From contig CAMCHA010000151.1 in NCBI GenBank assembly GCA_945874515.1, forward strand, positions 1 to 6,661: DNA of 6,661 bases, written 5' to 3'. Numbering within the stretch: the stretch's first letter is position 1; each line of letters begins with the position of its first letter. Below, in pieces: positions 1 to 6,661 of this stretch. The position numbers and the translations under genes were made by a program. The notes under the pieces were generated by a model. It was not told the DNA's origin. It was given only the letters and a program-made list of their open reading frames with translations, and did not search any database. Source of the DNA: Asaia bogorensis (lineage in GTDB: Bacteria > Pseudomonadota > Alphaproteobacteria > Acetobacterales > Acetobacteraceae).

Positions 1-925
1 GCGCATCAATGACGGAACTGCGCGTATCCCGCGCATAATCGGCGGAAACCAAAGGCCGTTCTTCATAACCCAGAATACCGGCAAGTGGGCCTTCTGCGGC
101 AGCGCGGAACAGCGCGTTCAATTCCTCGGCGCTGGTCGCACGCTGCAATTCAAACACGCAATCGGTAAGCGAGGCATTCAGCACCGGTGCCCGCACCGCA
201 TGGCCATTCAGCTTGCCCTTCAATTCCGGATAGATCAGCGCAATCGCCGTTGCACTGCCTGTGGTGGTAGGCTGCAAGGACAGCATGGCGGAACGCGCAC
301 GGCGCAAATCCCTATGCGGCGCATCCGTCACCACATTGGTATTGGTAGGGTCATGGATGGTGGTGATCTGACCATGCCTGATCCCAATCGCCTCATGCAC
401 CACCTTCACCACCGGGGCGAGGCAATTGGTGGTGCAGGATGCCGCGGTGACAATCGGGTGCCGCGGCGGATCATACAGCGCATCATTCACGCCAACCACG
501 ATATTGAGGACTGAGGCTTCCTTGACCGGTGCAGCGACAATCACGCGCTTCGCCCCACGATCAAGATGTCCGCGCAAGGTGGCTTCGGTCAGGAATTTGC
601 CGCTGCATTCCAACACCAGATCAACGCCCAAATCACCCCAGGGAATGGCGCCCGGCGTTGCATGTTCCGAAAAGCCGATGCGTTTCTCACCAATGCGCAA
701 AGCATCCGCTCCTTCCGCTGCGATAGGCGCGCGCCAACGGCCCTGCACGCTATCGAAAGTCAGCAAATGCGCGGTTGCCGCAATGCCGCCCTTCACTTCA
801 TTCACATGGACAATATCCAGCCGATTGGCGCGGCGCGGATCATCCTCACCACGCTCCGCCGCGCCAAAGGCCGCGCGAAACGCCAGCCGGCCAATGCGGC
901 CCATGCCATTAATGCCGACCCTCAT
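1..925 (-). CDS. ArsJ-associated glyceraldehyde-3-phosphate dehydrogenase (3' end outside window)
   Basis: Cytosolic enzyme predicted to oxidise glyceraldehyde 3-phosphate with NAD and, when arsenate replaces phosphate, to form 1-arseno-3-phosphoglycerate for export by ArsJ. The 308 residues seen show the Rossmann motif GINGMGRIG (4-12), the active-site motif [10 protein letters not shown] with catalytic Cys164, its partner His191 27 residues later (the canonical GAPDH spacing), and Arg245 in a VRAP segment. The stretch after His191, [14 protein letters not shown], replaces the HxYTNDQ of housekeeping GAPDH and, from memory, is typical of the ArsJ-linked subgroup. Usual length is about 330-340 aa, so roughly 25-30 residues lie beyond base 1. 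The start ATG (925-923) overlaps the TGA of the upstream arsR-arsC gene as ATGA, and an AGGGG ribosome site (933-937) sits 7 nt upstream, indicating translational coupling. GAPDH family membership is very sure; the arsenate role rests on the neighbour and on the subgroup motif. Confidence 0.9.
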   Translation of the reverse strand, partial: MRVGINGMGRIGRLAFRAAFGAAERGEDDPRRANRLDIVHVNEVKGGIAATAHLLTFDSVQGRWRAPIAAEGADALRIGEKRIGFSEHATPGAIPWGDLGVDLVLECSGKFLTEATLRGHLDRGAKRVIVAAPVKEASVLNIVVGVNDALYDPPRHPIVTAASCTTNCLAPVVKVVHEAIGIRHGQITTIHDPTNTNVVTDAPHRDLRRARSAMLSLQPTTTGSATAIALIYPELKGKLNGHAVRAPVLNASLTDCVFELQRATSAEELNALFRAAAEGPLAGILGYEERPLVSADYARDTRSSVIDA

Positions 926-1722
926 GCGTTTGCCCCTGTCATTGGATTGCCCAAAGCTTCAACCCGTGCCTGCAGCGCCATGCGATCCAGGGTGGTGAAG
1001 GATAGGCTTATGAAAATTTCCAGCCGGCGCCGCAGCGCAGCGTAAAGTTCGTTCAACAACGTCGCGCGTTCGGCACCGGCGCCCGAGAATTTCGCAGGGT
1101 CCGGCAGGGGCCAGGCAGCGCTGGTGATGGTATCACCAAAATCCGGGCAGCGCTGGCCTTCCAGGGTGTCGCAAAGGGCGATGATAAAATCGAAGCGCGG
1201 CGCATCGGGTGCCGCAAATTCTTCCCAGGATTTGGATCGCAGCGGCGCGACATCATGCCCAAGCGCCTGAAGCTGGGAAAGGACTTCCGGCAGGGGGCCA
1301 GCGGACGCGGGTTCTGATCCGGCGGAATAGGCCCGAAAACGCCCACCGCCAATGCGGTTCAGAATGGCTTCCGCCATGATGGAGCGCGCGGAGTTGCGTG
1401 TGCACAAAAACAGGACCCGCAAGGCCCGGCCGGGCGTGGTGGTGGGCCCGGCTGCGCCGCCCAGAAACCCGACCAAAGCGGCAAAGGCCGCCGGGGCGCT
1501 GGCATAGAGCACCTGGCGCCCCTGGCGCTGCGGCGTGATCAGCCCGGCGTCTTCCAGCGCGCGTAAATGGAAGGAAAGCGTGGAAGGCGGCACGCCGAGG
1601 GCTTCGGCGATTGCGCCGGCGGGCAGGCCCTCAGGCCCCGCCCCTTGCAGGTTTTGGATCAGGGCCAGCCGGGTGGGTTGGCCAAGGGCGGCGAAGGCCG
1701 CGGCGGCGGATTCTTTTTCCAT
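922..1722 (-). CDS. ArsR repressor-ArsC arsenate reductase fusion protein
   Basis: A 266-aa two-domain protein. Residues 1-90 form an ArsR/SmtB winged helix with the recognition-helix pattern [18 protein letters not shown] (44-61) and a QGRQVLYA wing. Residues 100-260 form an arsenate reductase of the low-molecular-weight tyrosine phosphatase fold: P-loop CTRNSAR (107-113, CX5R), the resolving pair Cys184 and Cys192 in an ALCD...RCP context, and the WPLPDP acid loop (Asp208). These three cysteines match the Cys10/Cys82/Cys89 relay of thioredoxin-coupled ArsC and are the only cysteines in the protein, so the ArsR domain carries no metal-binding thiol of its own. Expected roles are repression of its own operon and reduction of arsenate to arsenite. 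The reading frame is open further upstream (ATG at 1809), but that would overlap the end of the preceding gene, and both the homology and the promoter/operator fit place the start at 1722. That start has no Shine-Dalgarno sequence. Confidence 0.9.
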   Translation of the reverse strand: MEKESAAAAFAALGQPTRLALIQNLQGAGPEGLPAGAIAEALGVPPSTLSFHLRALEDAGLITPQRQGRQVLYASAPAAFAALVGFLGGAAGPTTTPGRALRVLFLCTRNSARSIMAEAILNRIGGGRFRAYSAGSEPASAGPLPEVLSQLQALGHDVAPLRSKSWEEFAAPDAPRFDFIIALCDTLEGQRCPDFGDTITSAAWPLPDPAKFSGAGAERATLLNELYAALRRRLEIFISLSFTTLDRMALQARVEALGNPMTGANA

Positions 1723-1741
1723 GATTCTAGTATAATGGAAA
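1716..1741. promoter_or_regulatory. Candidate ArsR operator: 26-bp imperfect palindrome over the start codon
   Basis: The half-sites TTTCCATGATTCT (1716-1728) and AGTATAATGGAAA (1729-1741) are reverse complements at 11 of 13 positions, with a CTAG centre and outer arms TTTCCAT/ATGGAAA. The repeat includes the ATG of the arsR-arsC fusion (1722-1720) and the candidate -10 box. A homodimeric ArsR-family repressor bound here would block RNA polymerase directly, which is the normal autoregulatory arrangement of ars operons. The symmetry is seen directly; binding by this ArsR is inferred from position. Confidence 0.7.
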
Positions 1742-1761
1742 CATTGCGCAAAGCGTGTGAA
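1729..1761 (-). promoter_or_regulatory. Candidate promoter of the ars operon, giving a leaderless mRNA
   Basis: Read on the minus strand, TATACT (1734-1729) matches 5 of 6 bases of the -10 consensus. Transcription starting 7 nt after it would begin at the A of the fusion gene's ATG (1722). An overlapping alternative pairs CATTAT (1737-1732) with TTCACA (1761-1756, 5 of 6 to the -35 consensus) at 18-bp spacing, and starts about 3 nt before the ATG. Either way the leader is absent or only a few bases long, in keeping with the lack of a ribosome-binding site. The -35 assignment is weak. Confidence 0.5.
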
Positions 1762-1784
1762 GTTTTCATGACAGGGCGTAGGGC

Positions 1785-2891
1785 CTACCAGCCATTCACC
1801 CGATCCCAAACAGCAATCACCTCATCCCCGCCATCCACCACGTAGTACCGATCATGTGCGGCGACGGTCAGGCAGGTGTGGTTCGGCGCCACGCGCACCA
1901 GGGCGCCCACAGGCAGTTCCGCGAAAGGTAGCGGTCCATCGCCGCGCACTTCGCCATGTTCTTGATGGGTGCGCGCCACAATCGCCTCACCGAAGCCCCA
2001 TTTGCCTTGCCGATCCAGCATGACCCCAAAACCAAGATCCTTCGGCGCGGCCTGAGTGCTGCGATCCTTGGAAAGCGCAATACCGCCCGCATCAATCAGC
2101 ACCGCATTGCGATCCTGCTTGCGTGCGGTGACGGCAGAAAGCACCGTCACCGCAATATCTTCCATGCCATGTGTGCCGATCTGGCCTTGGAACAAATCGC
2201 CGAACATATAGACGCCGGCGCGAATATCCGTGATGCCCGCCATGGATTGCCCATAAAGCGCGGTCGGCGAGGACCCAGCCGAGACAACGCGCGGCGTGAT
2301 GCCCATGCTGCGCAAACGCTCGGCGGCCAGCACTGCGCCGGCGCGTTCCGCCTCCGCCACCTTGCGCATGCCTTCTTCGCTGCGTTCCGCATAGGAATGC
2401 CCGGCATGCGTCATGATGCCAGCGCAGCGCGCGCCCAGGCGCTGAGCAATTTCCGCGAGCGCTTCAGAATCTGGCGCAATGCCGCCGCGGCCTTCGCCGC
2501 AATCAACCTCAATCAATGTCGGCAAAATGCCAGGGTGGGCGGCGATGGCGTTAGCCACTTCCAGATCATCGGTGATGATCTTCACGTCATTCCCCTGCGC
2601 ATTGATTGCCGCGATGGAATCCAGCTTTTGCGGCGTGATGCCTACCGCATAAATCTGATCGCGATAGCCACCACCGGCGAAATACCGCACCTCAGCAATG
2701 GTGCTGACGGTGATCGGCCCGTGATTGGGCGCTGCCAGCGCCGCGACCGCCAAGCTTTTCGCGGTTTTCATATGCGGGCGCAGCTTCAGCCCTGGATGCC
2801 GCGCGACAGCATCCGCCATGCGCGCCAAATTGCGCTTCAGAATGCCAAGTTCCAGCACCAGGCAGGGGGTGGGTAAATCATCCAGCTTCAT
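1785..2891 (-). CDS. D-threonine aldolase / D-serine dehydratase-like PLP enzyme (fold type III)
   Basis: A 368-aa cytosolic enzyme with an alanine-racemase-type N-terminal barrel and a C-terminal metal-binding domain, the usual size for this family. The PLP lysine is Lys42 in LRPHMKTAKS. EVDCGEGRGG (128-137) is a conserved barrel motif, GSSPT (206-210) is the likely phosphate-binding loop, and RAGVYMFGD (224-232) follows. His338 and Cys340 in PNHTC form the HxC metal site known from eukaryotic-type D-serine dehydratase. Known members are divalent-metal and PLP dependent and act on beta-hydroxy amino acids: D-threonine aldolase, D-serine dehydratase, and beta-hydroxyaspartate aldolase (BhcC). 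Which reaction applies here cannot be decided from sequence alone. The ATG overlaps the TGA of the M81 gene by four bases (ATGA), with AAGGAAG about 10 nt upstream. It is the last gene of a three-gene operon, and no terminator hairpin with a T-run is visible in the 62 bp before the ars operon. Confidence 0.88.
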   Translation of the reverse strand: MKLDDLPTPCLVLELGILKRNLARMADAVARHPGLKLRPHMKTAKSLAVAALAAPNHGPITVSTIAEVRYFAGGGYRDQIYAVGITPQKLDSIAAINAQGNDVKIITDDLEVANAIAAHPGILPTLIEVDCGEGRGGIAPDSEALAEIAQRLGARCAGIMTHAGHSYAERSEEGMRKVAEAERAGAVLAAERLRSMGITPRVVSAGSSPTALYGQSMAGITDIRAGVYMFGDLFQGQIGTHGMEDIAVTVLSAVTARKQDRNAVLIDAGGIALSKDRSTQAAPKDLGFGVMLDRQGKWGFGEAIVARTHQEHGEVRGDGPLPFAELPVGALVRVAPNHTCLTVAAHDRYYVVDGGDEVIAVWDRVNGW

Positions 2892-4393
2892 GGCCAGTGC
2901 GCTTCCTTATCAATTGGCAAAACAGGTCTTGGTATATGCTTCCAGTCAAAGCGCGTGAGGATTGGGGAAGTAAGGCCGGGGCAATCCACTTCCACAATCT
3001 GTTCATGCTTGAAGAATTCATCAAAGCCGCCGCGGAAATGGCCGCGGGATTTCACCACCACCGCGCGCGCCTTGGCAACGTCAAGGCCGAGATGCTCGAA
3101 AAACGCCGGGTCGGCGCATTGCGTGCGAATGGAAATCACCACCACCGTCATGCCGCCGATCTGCAAGGCCACCGTAGCGCCAAGGGTCATGGCCGTGCCG
3201 GCAAAAATACCGCGCCGGCCGGTCACACGCCCATCGGAAAGCGCCACCACTTCCGCTTCCGCGCTGAAGGGCTTGCTGAAGGGATCATCGGCAGCGACTT
3301 CACGGTTGAAGCGCGCGGTGAAGCGGGCACCCTTGCCAAGACTATGCGCTTCCGCCGCCAAGGCAGGATCATGGATCACGCCCACCAGGCAATGCTGCAC
3401 GCCGGCGCGATGGAAGGCTTCCAGCATCCACACGGTATTGCCGCGCCCGCCACCGCCCGGATTATCCGCAACATCCGCGAAAGCCAGCGGCACGGGGCTA
3501 TGCAACGCCTTTTGCGTGGCATCTTCCAAAGCGGTCAGATTGGCGATGAAGCGCCCGCGCCTTTCCCAAATGGCCGCGGCCAGCCGATCCGCCAGCGCTT
3601 CCGCCGCCGCCTGATCTGTCGCCGTGATGATCACTGCCATGCCGTTGAAAGGCGTGTCGCCATAAGCAAAGCCGCCCATGATGGAGACATTGGCAATGCG
3701 CTGATCTTGCGCCGCCCATTCCTGGCCAAGGTTAATTACCTCAGCATAGGGCCCCTGTGCGGTCAGCATGGAAACGGTGGGTGCCACAATCGGCAAGCGG
3801 CGGAAGGCGCGATGAAAACGCTCACCGGCCAGAAGCCTGCGCATCAGAACAGCACTTTCCGCGCCGCGTTCGCGCATATCCAGATGCGGATTGGTGCGAT
3901 AGCCAACAAAGGCATCCGTCAGCGCCACCATGCGGTCTGAAACATTGGCGTGCAGATCGTATGAACACACCAGGGGCACATCGCCCAAGATTTCCCGAAT
4001 TAGCGCTTGCAAGCTGCCTTCCGGGTCAAGATCAGCGGTCGCCAACCCCGCGCCATGCAGCACGCAATAAACGCCATCCACGCGGCCTTTCAGCGCAATC
4101 AGGCCATCGCGCCATTGCCGCATGAAGCCATCAAAGGCGTCTTGCTCCACCGGACCATTGGGTTCCGCCATGGCCAGCAGAATGGGGCAGGGTTCCCAGG
4201 TGCCGCTGGCATCCATCGCCGCGACAAAGCCTGGCATTTCACCAAGCGCCGCCGGGGCGGCGGAACGCGCATCAGTCACGATCGTATCGCCGGCAATCAG
4301 GCAGCGTGTTTCAAAATCGCGCAACGTTGCCGGTGGTGCAAAGCGGTTGCATTCAATGGAAAAGCCCAAAAGGGCAATGCGTGGCCCGGCCAT
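2888..4393 (-). CDS. M81 family (MlrC-like) metallohydrolase
   Basis: A 501-aa protein of the microcystinase C (MlrC) family, full length and without a signal peptide, so probably cytosolic. The N-terminal domain (about 1-300) carries LHGAG (112-116), YDLHANVS (145-152) and YRTNPHLDMRERG (165-177); their Asp146, His148 and His170 are the likely zinc ligands. The C-terminal domain begins with the family signature ADVADNPGGGGRGNT (306-320). MlrC itself hydrolyses linearised microcystin products containing the Adda amino acid; most relatives have no known substrate and sit in peptide or amino-acid utilisation clusters. The start codon shares one base with the stop of the upstream PLP gene (TGATG) and its end overlaps the next gene (ATGA), so the three are probably translated as a unit. 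A GGGGG ribosome site lies 10 nt before the ATG. Family assignment is firm; substrate unknown. Confidence 0.9.
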   Translation of the reverse strand: MAGPRIALLGFSIECNRFAPPATLRDFETRCLIAGDTIVTDARSAAPAALGEMPGFVAAMDASGTWEPCPILLAMAEPNGPVEQDAFDGFMRQWRDGLIALKGRVDGVYCVLHGAGLATADLDPEGSLQALIREILGDVPLVCSYDLHANVSDRMVALTDAFVGYRTNPHLDMRERGAESAVLMRRLLAGERFHRAFRRLPIVAPTVSMLTAQGPYAEVINLGQEWAAQDQRIANVSIMGGFAYGDTPFNGMAVIITATDQAAAEALADRLAAAIWERRGRFIANLTALEDATQKALHSPVPLAFADVADNPGGGGRGNTVWMLEAFHRAGVQHCLVGVIHDPALAAEAHSLGKGARFTARFNREVAADDPFSKPFSAEAEVVALSDGRVTGRRGIFAGTAMTLGATVALQIGGMTVVVISIRTQCADPAFFEHLGLDVAKARAVVVKSRGHFRGGFDEFFKHEQIVEVDCPGLTSPILTRFDWKHIPRPVLPIDKEAHWP

Positions 4394-5517
4394 CAGATGA
4401 CTACCCCCAAAAGTTCAGCGATGCGCGGGGTGGATTTCAGCCCTGTGCCGGTCAGTACGACCACGGTGGTTTCATCGGCGCGGATCGTGCCGGCTTCGAG
4501 CAGTTTCACGAAAGCCGCCGCTGCCTGGGCACATGTGGGTTCAACGTAGATGCCGGTGCGTGCCAAATCCAGCGTAGCAGCGGCAATCTCGGCTTCACTC
4601 AACATCACAGCGCCGCCTCGGCTTTCCTGCAAAACGGCCATGACCTCTGGCGTGCGGATGGGCTGGGCGATGGCAGTGCCTTCCGCAATGGTTGGCACCG
4701 CTGCAATCGCTGGCTGCTTCAGAAAAGCGCGCGCAATCGGCGCACAGTTTTCCGGCTGAGCAGCGAAAATGCGCGGCAATTTCTTGATCTCACCCGCGCG
4801 CTGCAATTCAGCAAAACCAATACCGCAACCCAACACATTAGACCCGGCGCCGCAGGGCACAATCACATTATCGGGCGCGACAAAACCCAAATCCTCCCAC
4901 AATTCATAGGCGAGCGTCTTCGTGCCATGCAGGAAAAAGGGGTGCCAATTATGGCTGGCGTAAAAGATATCAGCAGCCTGGCGCAAAGCCTCATCCGCGC
5001 AATCCTGCCGGCTGCCTGGCACCAATTCAATCTCAGCGCCGGAAGCACGCGATTGCACGGTTTTCGCCGGGGATGTTGAAGCCGGGACCAAAATCTTCGC
5101 CCGCATTCCGCCCGCCGCGGCATAGGCCGCGACGGCCGCACCACCATTGCCAGATGAATCTTCCAACACATGCGCCACACCCTGCGCACGGAGCAGGGAT
5201 AGCATCACCGATGCCCCACGATCCTTGAAGGACCCGGTCGGCATGAACCATTCGCATTTCACCAACGCGGACGCACCGCCAATCACGCGCGGCACCAGCG
5301 GCGAACAGCCTTCCCCCATGGTAATCGGGTCATCCGGCAGGAAGGGCAGAGAGGCCCCATAGCGCCAGAGCGAACGATCTTCAGTTTTGATCGCCGCGCG
5401 GGTAATGCCGGGCATCGGCGTCAGCATAAGGGGGGCTTGGCCGTCACCACACCAGCGCGGCGTGGCGAGCGGATAGGTGGCCCCTCTGCGGGGGTCCAGA
5501 TAGGAAACGTCTGTCAT
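4393..5517 (-). CDS. Threonine synthase-like PLP enzyme (fold type II, beta-family)
   Basis: A 374-aa cytosolic PLP enzyme resembling threonine synthase and threonine dehydratase. The PLP lysine is Lys98 in PTGSFKDRG, SSGNGGAAVAAYAA (121-134) is the substrate/cofactor asparagine loop, GAGSN (223-227) is the phosphate-binding loop, and EPTCAQAAAAF (326-336) and LTGTGLKS (355-362) complete the core. WRYGASLP (51-58) and GEGCSPLVP (68-76) are the usual N-terminal landmarks of the threonine synthase group. An upstream ATG at 5643 would add 42 residues of low-complexity Arg/Ala sequence reaching into the divergent gene. The start at 5517 is preferred because GAGG lies 8 nt before it and homology begins there. 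It heads the operon with the M81 and D-threonine-aldolase-like genes. No hom or thrB gene is nearby, so a catabolic lyase or dehydratase acting on an unusual amino acid is as plausible as biosynthetic threonine synthase. Confidence 0.87.
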   Translation of the reverse strand: MTDVSYLDPRRGATYPLATPRWCGDGQAPLMLTPMPGITRAAIKTEDRSLWRYGASLPFLPDDPITMGEGCSPLVPRVIGGASALVKCEWFMPTGSFKDRGASVMLSLLRAQGVAHVLEDSSGNGGAAVAAYAAAGGMRAKILVPASTSPAKTVQSRASGAEIELVPGSRQDCADEALRQAADIFYASHNWHPFFLHGTKTLAYELWEDLGFVAPDNVIVPCGAGSNVLGCGIGFAELQRAGEIKKLPRIFAAQPENCAPIARAFLKQPAIAAVPTIAEGTAIAQPIRTPEVMAVLQESRGGAVMLSEAEIAAATLDLARTGIYVEPTCAQAAAAFVKLLEAGTIRADETTVVVLTGTGLKSTPRIAELLGVVI

Positions 5518-5566
5518 CCCCCTAACCTCGCTTGCCCTGGGCCGCGCCGCAAGGGATGCTGGGGGC
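5518..5566. promoter_or_regulatory. Compact divergent intergenic region
   Basis: These 49 bp separate the divergent starts of the minus-strand PLP/M81 operon and the plus-strand M20 gene, so at least parts of both promoters must lie here or inside the flanking genes. The stretch is very GC-rich. I see no convincing -10/-35 pair on either strand (the best on plus is a poor TTGCCC, 17 bp, GATGCT) and no clear inverted repeat. Confidence 0.4.
5526..5529 (-). promoter_or_regulatory. Ribosome-binding site fixing the start of the threonine synthase-like gene
   Basis: On the minus strand GAGG ends 8 nt before the ATG at 5517, an ideal Shine-Dalgarno distance. This supports the shorter, 374-aa form over the start at 5643. 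Confidence 0.65.
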
Positions 5567-6661
5567 ATGAGCAATGACGCCGAAGCCGTAACCCGCCTGG
5601 CCGCCGATCTGGTGGCGATTGATAGCCGTTCCTCGGTCTCCAACCTGCCCGTGGCAGATAGGATCGAAGCCGAATTGGCGGGGTTTGAGATCGAACACCT
5701 GGATTACACAGACCCGCAAGGGGTGGCGAAGCGCGCCCTGGTTGCGCATCGCGGCCCGCGCGGCGGTTATGCGCTGTCCGGCCATATGGATACGGTGCCG
5801 GAAACCAGTTGGACAGACCCGCCCTGGACGCCGCGCATCCTGGATGGCGTGCTTCATGGGCTGGGCAGCGTGGATATGAAGGGCCCGGTCGCGGCTTGTA
5901 TCATCGCCGCGCGCGGCCTGCCCGCCCATGTGCCGGCAACGCTGCTGCTGACGGCGGATGAGGAAACCAGCAAGCAGGGCGCGCGCATCATCGCCGCGCA
6001 ATCGAAGCTTGCCGCATCGCTTGGCTTGCAGGGGATTGTGGTCGCGGAACCAACAGGGCTGGCGCCGGTGCGTGGGCATCGCAGCCATATCGAATACTCG
6101 GCCATTGCGCGGGGTGAGCAGGCGCATTCTTCCACTGGCAAGGGGCTCAATGCGAATTGGGCGCTGATTCCCTTCATGGTCGAAATGAAAGCCATTTACG
6201 AGAAGCTGCGCTTTGACCCGGCCTATCATGATGCGGCTTACGACCCGCCCTTTTCTGATTTCAACCTGATCATCGATAATCACGGCACGGCGGTGAATGT
6301 GACGGTGGCGCAGGCGATGGTGCGGATAAAGTTCCGCCGCAGCCGGCGCATTGACGTGAGCGGCATCGAAGCCGCGGTGCAGGCAGCAGCGAAACGCGCC
6401 GGTGTGGAATTGACCGAAAGGCGCGAAGGAACGCCGCCGGAATTGGCGCTCGATCATCCGTTGATTCAATTAGCGGTCGGCATCACCGGCAAGCCCGCCG
6501 CCACCGCGCCCTATGGCACCGATGCCAGCGAATTGCAGGATATCGCGCCCTGTGTGATTTTGGGCCCCGGCACCATCGCCACCGCCCATACGCCGCGCGA
6601 ATGCGTCGCCTTGGCTGATTTGGCCGCTGCGGTGCCGATCTTCCGGCGGATTCTTTCCGCC
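5567..6661 (+). CDS. M20 family metallopeptidase/deacylase (3' end outside window)
   Basis: The frame stays open for 365 codons to the last base. Family members are about 360-400 aa, so little is missing. The di-zinc site is complete as far as visible: SGHMDTVP (His73, Asp75), LGSVDMKGP with bridging Asp103, DEE with catalytic Glu132 and ligand Glu133, AEPTGL (Glu161), and TAHTPRE with the last ligand His341. RGEQAHSS (182-189, His187) lies in the lid/dimerisation domain and YGTDASE (316-322) near the active site. These features fit the ArgE/DapE/carboxypeptidase G2 group, which cleaves N-acyl or peptide bonds of amino acids in the cytosol. The exact substrate is not predictable. It is transcribed away from the M81/PLP operon, 49 bp apart, and may supply or process the same compounds. 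The start at 5567 has a G-rich stretch just upstream but no well-spaced ribosome site, so the exact start is less certain than the gene. Confidence 0.88.
   Translation, partial: MSNDAEAVTRLAADLVAIDSRSSVSNLPVADRIEAELAGFEIEHLDYTDPQGVAKRALVAHRGPRGGYALSGHMDTVPETSWTDPPWTPRILDGVLHGLGSVDMKGPVAACIIAARGLPAHVPATLLLTADEETSKQGARIIAAQSKLAASLGLQGIVVAEPTGLAPVRGHRSHIEYSAIARGEQAHSSTGKGLNANWALIPFMVEMKAIYEKLRFDPAYHDAAYDPPFSDFNLIIDNHGTAVNVTVAQAMVRIKFRRSRRIDVSGIEAAVQAAAKRAGVELTERREGTPPELALDHPLIQLAVGITGKPAATAPYGTDASELQDIAPCVILGPGTIATAHTPRECVALADLAAAVPIFRRILSA

Noticed and set aside
1777..1787. Short near-palindrome GTAGGGCCTAC considered as a terminator stem
   Set aside because: Only five base pairs with a one-base centre and no following T-run, so it cannot form a stable terminator hairpin.
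1723..1809. 29-residue N-terminal extension of the ArsR-ArsC protein
   Set aside because: It would begin inside the preceding gene and upstream of the promoter/operator, and it lacks ArsR homology. The start at 1722 explains all the signals better.
1956..2876. 306-codon plus-strand open frame
   Set aside because: It lies fully antisense to the D-threonine-aldolase-like gene. It has Arg/His-rich composition, no recognisable motif, and is an expected shadow in GC-rich coding DNA.
2897..3940. 347-codon plus-strand open frame
   Set aside because: Antisense to the M81 gene, whose motifs are intact. The translated product is His/Arg/Ala-rich without any family signature.
4306..5079. 257-codon plus-strand open frame
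   Set aside because: It spans the antisense of two genes and their TGATG junction. No ribosome site or motif supports it.
5556..5570. ATG five-codon mini-ORF just before the M20 start, considered as a leader peptide
   Set aside because: It encodes four residues with no attenuator structure or codon pattern, and is most likely chance.
5522..6469. 315-codon minus-strand open frame
   Set aside because: Antisense to the M20 gene, which has the complete zinc-site motifs. The reverse frame shows no domain.

Overview
The window looks like chromosome from a GC-rich alphaproteobacterium. A Rhodospirillales/Acetobacteraceae-type host is the best guess, judged only from composition, codon use and the character of the proteins. 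It is densely coding: six genes, four of them joined by overlapping stop and start codons. I see no RNA genes, insertion sequences, CRISPR arrays or long repeats.

Left part (1-1741, minus strand): the start of an arsenic-resistance operon that runs leftward out of the window. Its first gene encodes an ArsR-type winged-helix repressor fused to a thioredoxin-coupled type arsenate reductase (ArsC, low-molecular-weight phosphatase fold). The second gene, coupled through an ATGA overlap, is a glyceraldehyde-3-phosphate dehydrogenase of the kind that accompanies ArsJ. In that known pathway the dehydrogenase makes 1-arseno-3-phosphoglycerate and the ArsJ permease exports it, so arsJ is predicted just beyond base 1. 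A 26-bp near-perfect inverted repeat covers both a candidate -10 box and the start codon of the fusion gene. It is a strong candidate operator, and it implies a leaderless or nearly leaderless message.

Middle part (1785-5517, minus strand): a tightly coupled three-gene operon in the order threonine-synthase-like PLP enzyme, M81 (MlrC-like) metallohydrolase, and D-threonine-aldolase/D-serine-dehydratase-like (fold type III) PLP enzyme. The junctions are TGATG and ATGA overlaps. Together they suggest a catabolic route in which a hydrolase releases an unusual amino acid, perhaps beta-hydroxylated or D-configured, and two PLP enzymes break it down. The substrate cannot be read from the sequence.

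Right part (5567-6661, plus strand): a divergently transcribed M20-family amidohydrolase (ArgE/DapE/carboxypeptidase G2 relatives), cut off at the window end close to its natural C-terminus. Only 49 bp separate it from the three-gene operon, so it may belong to the same degradation module.
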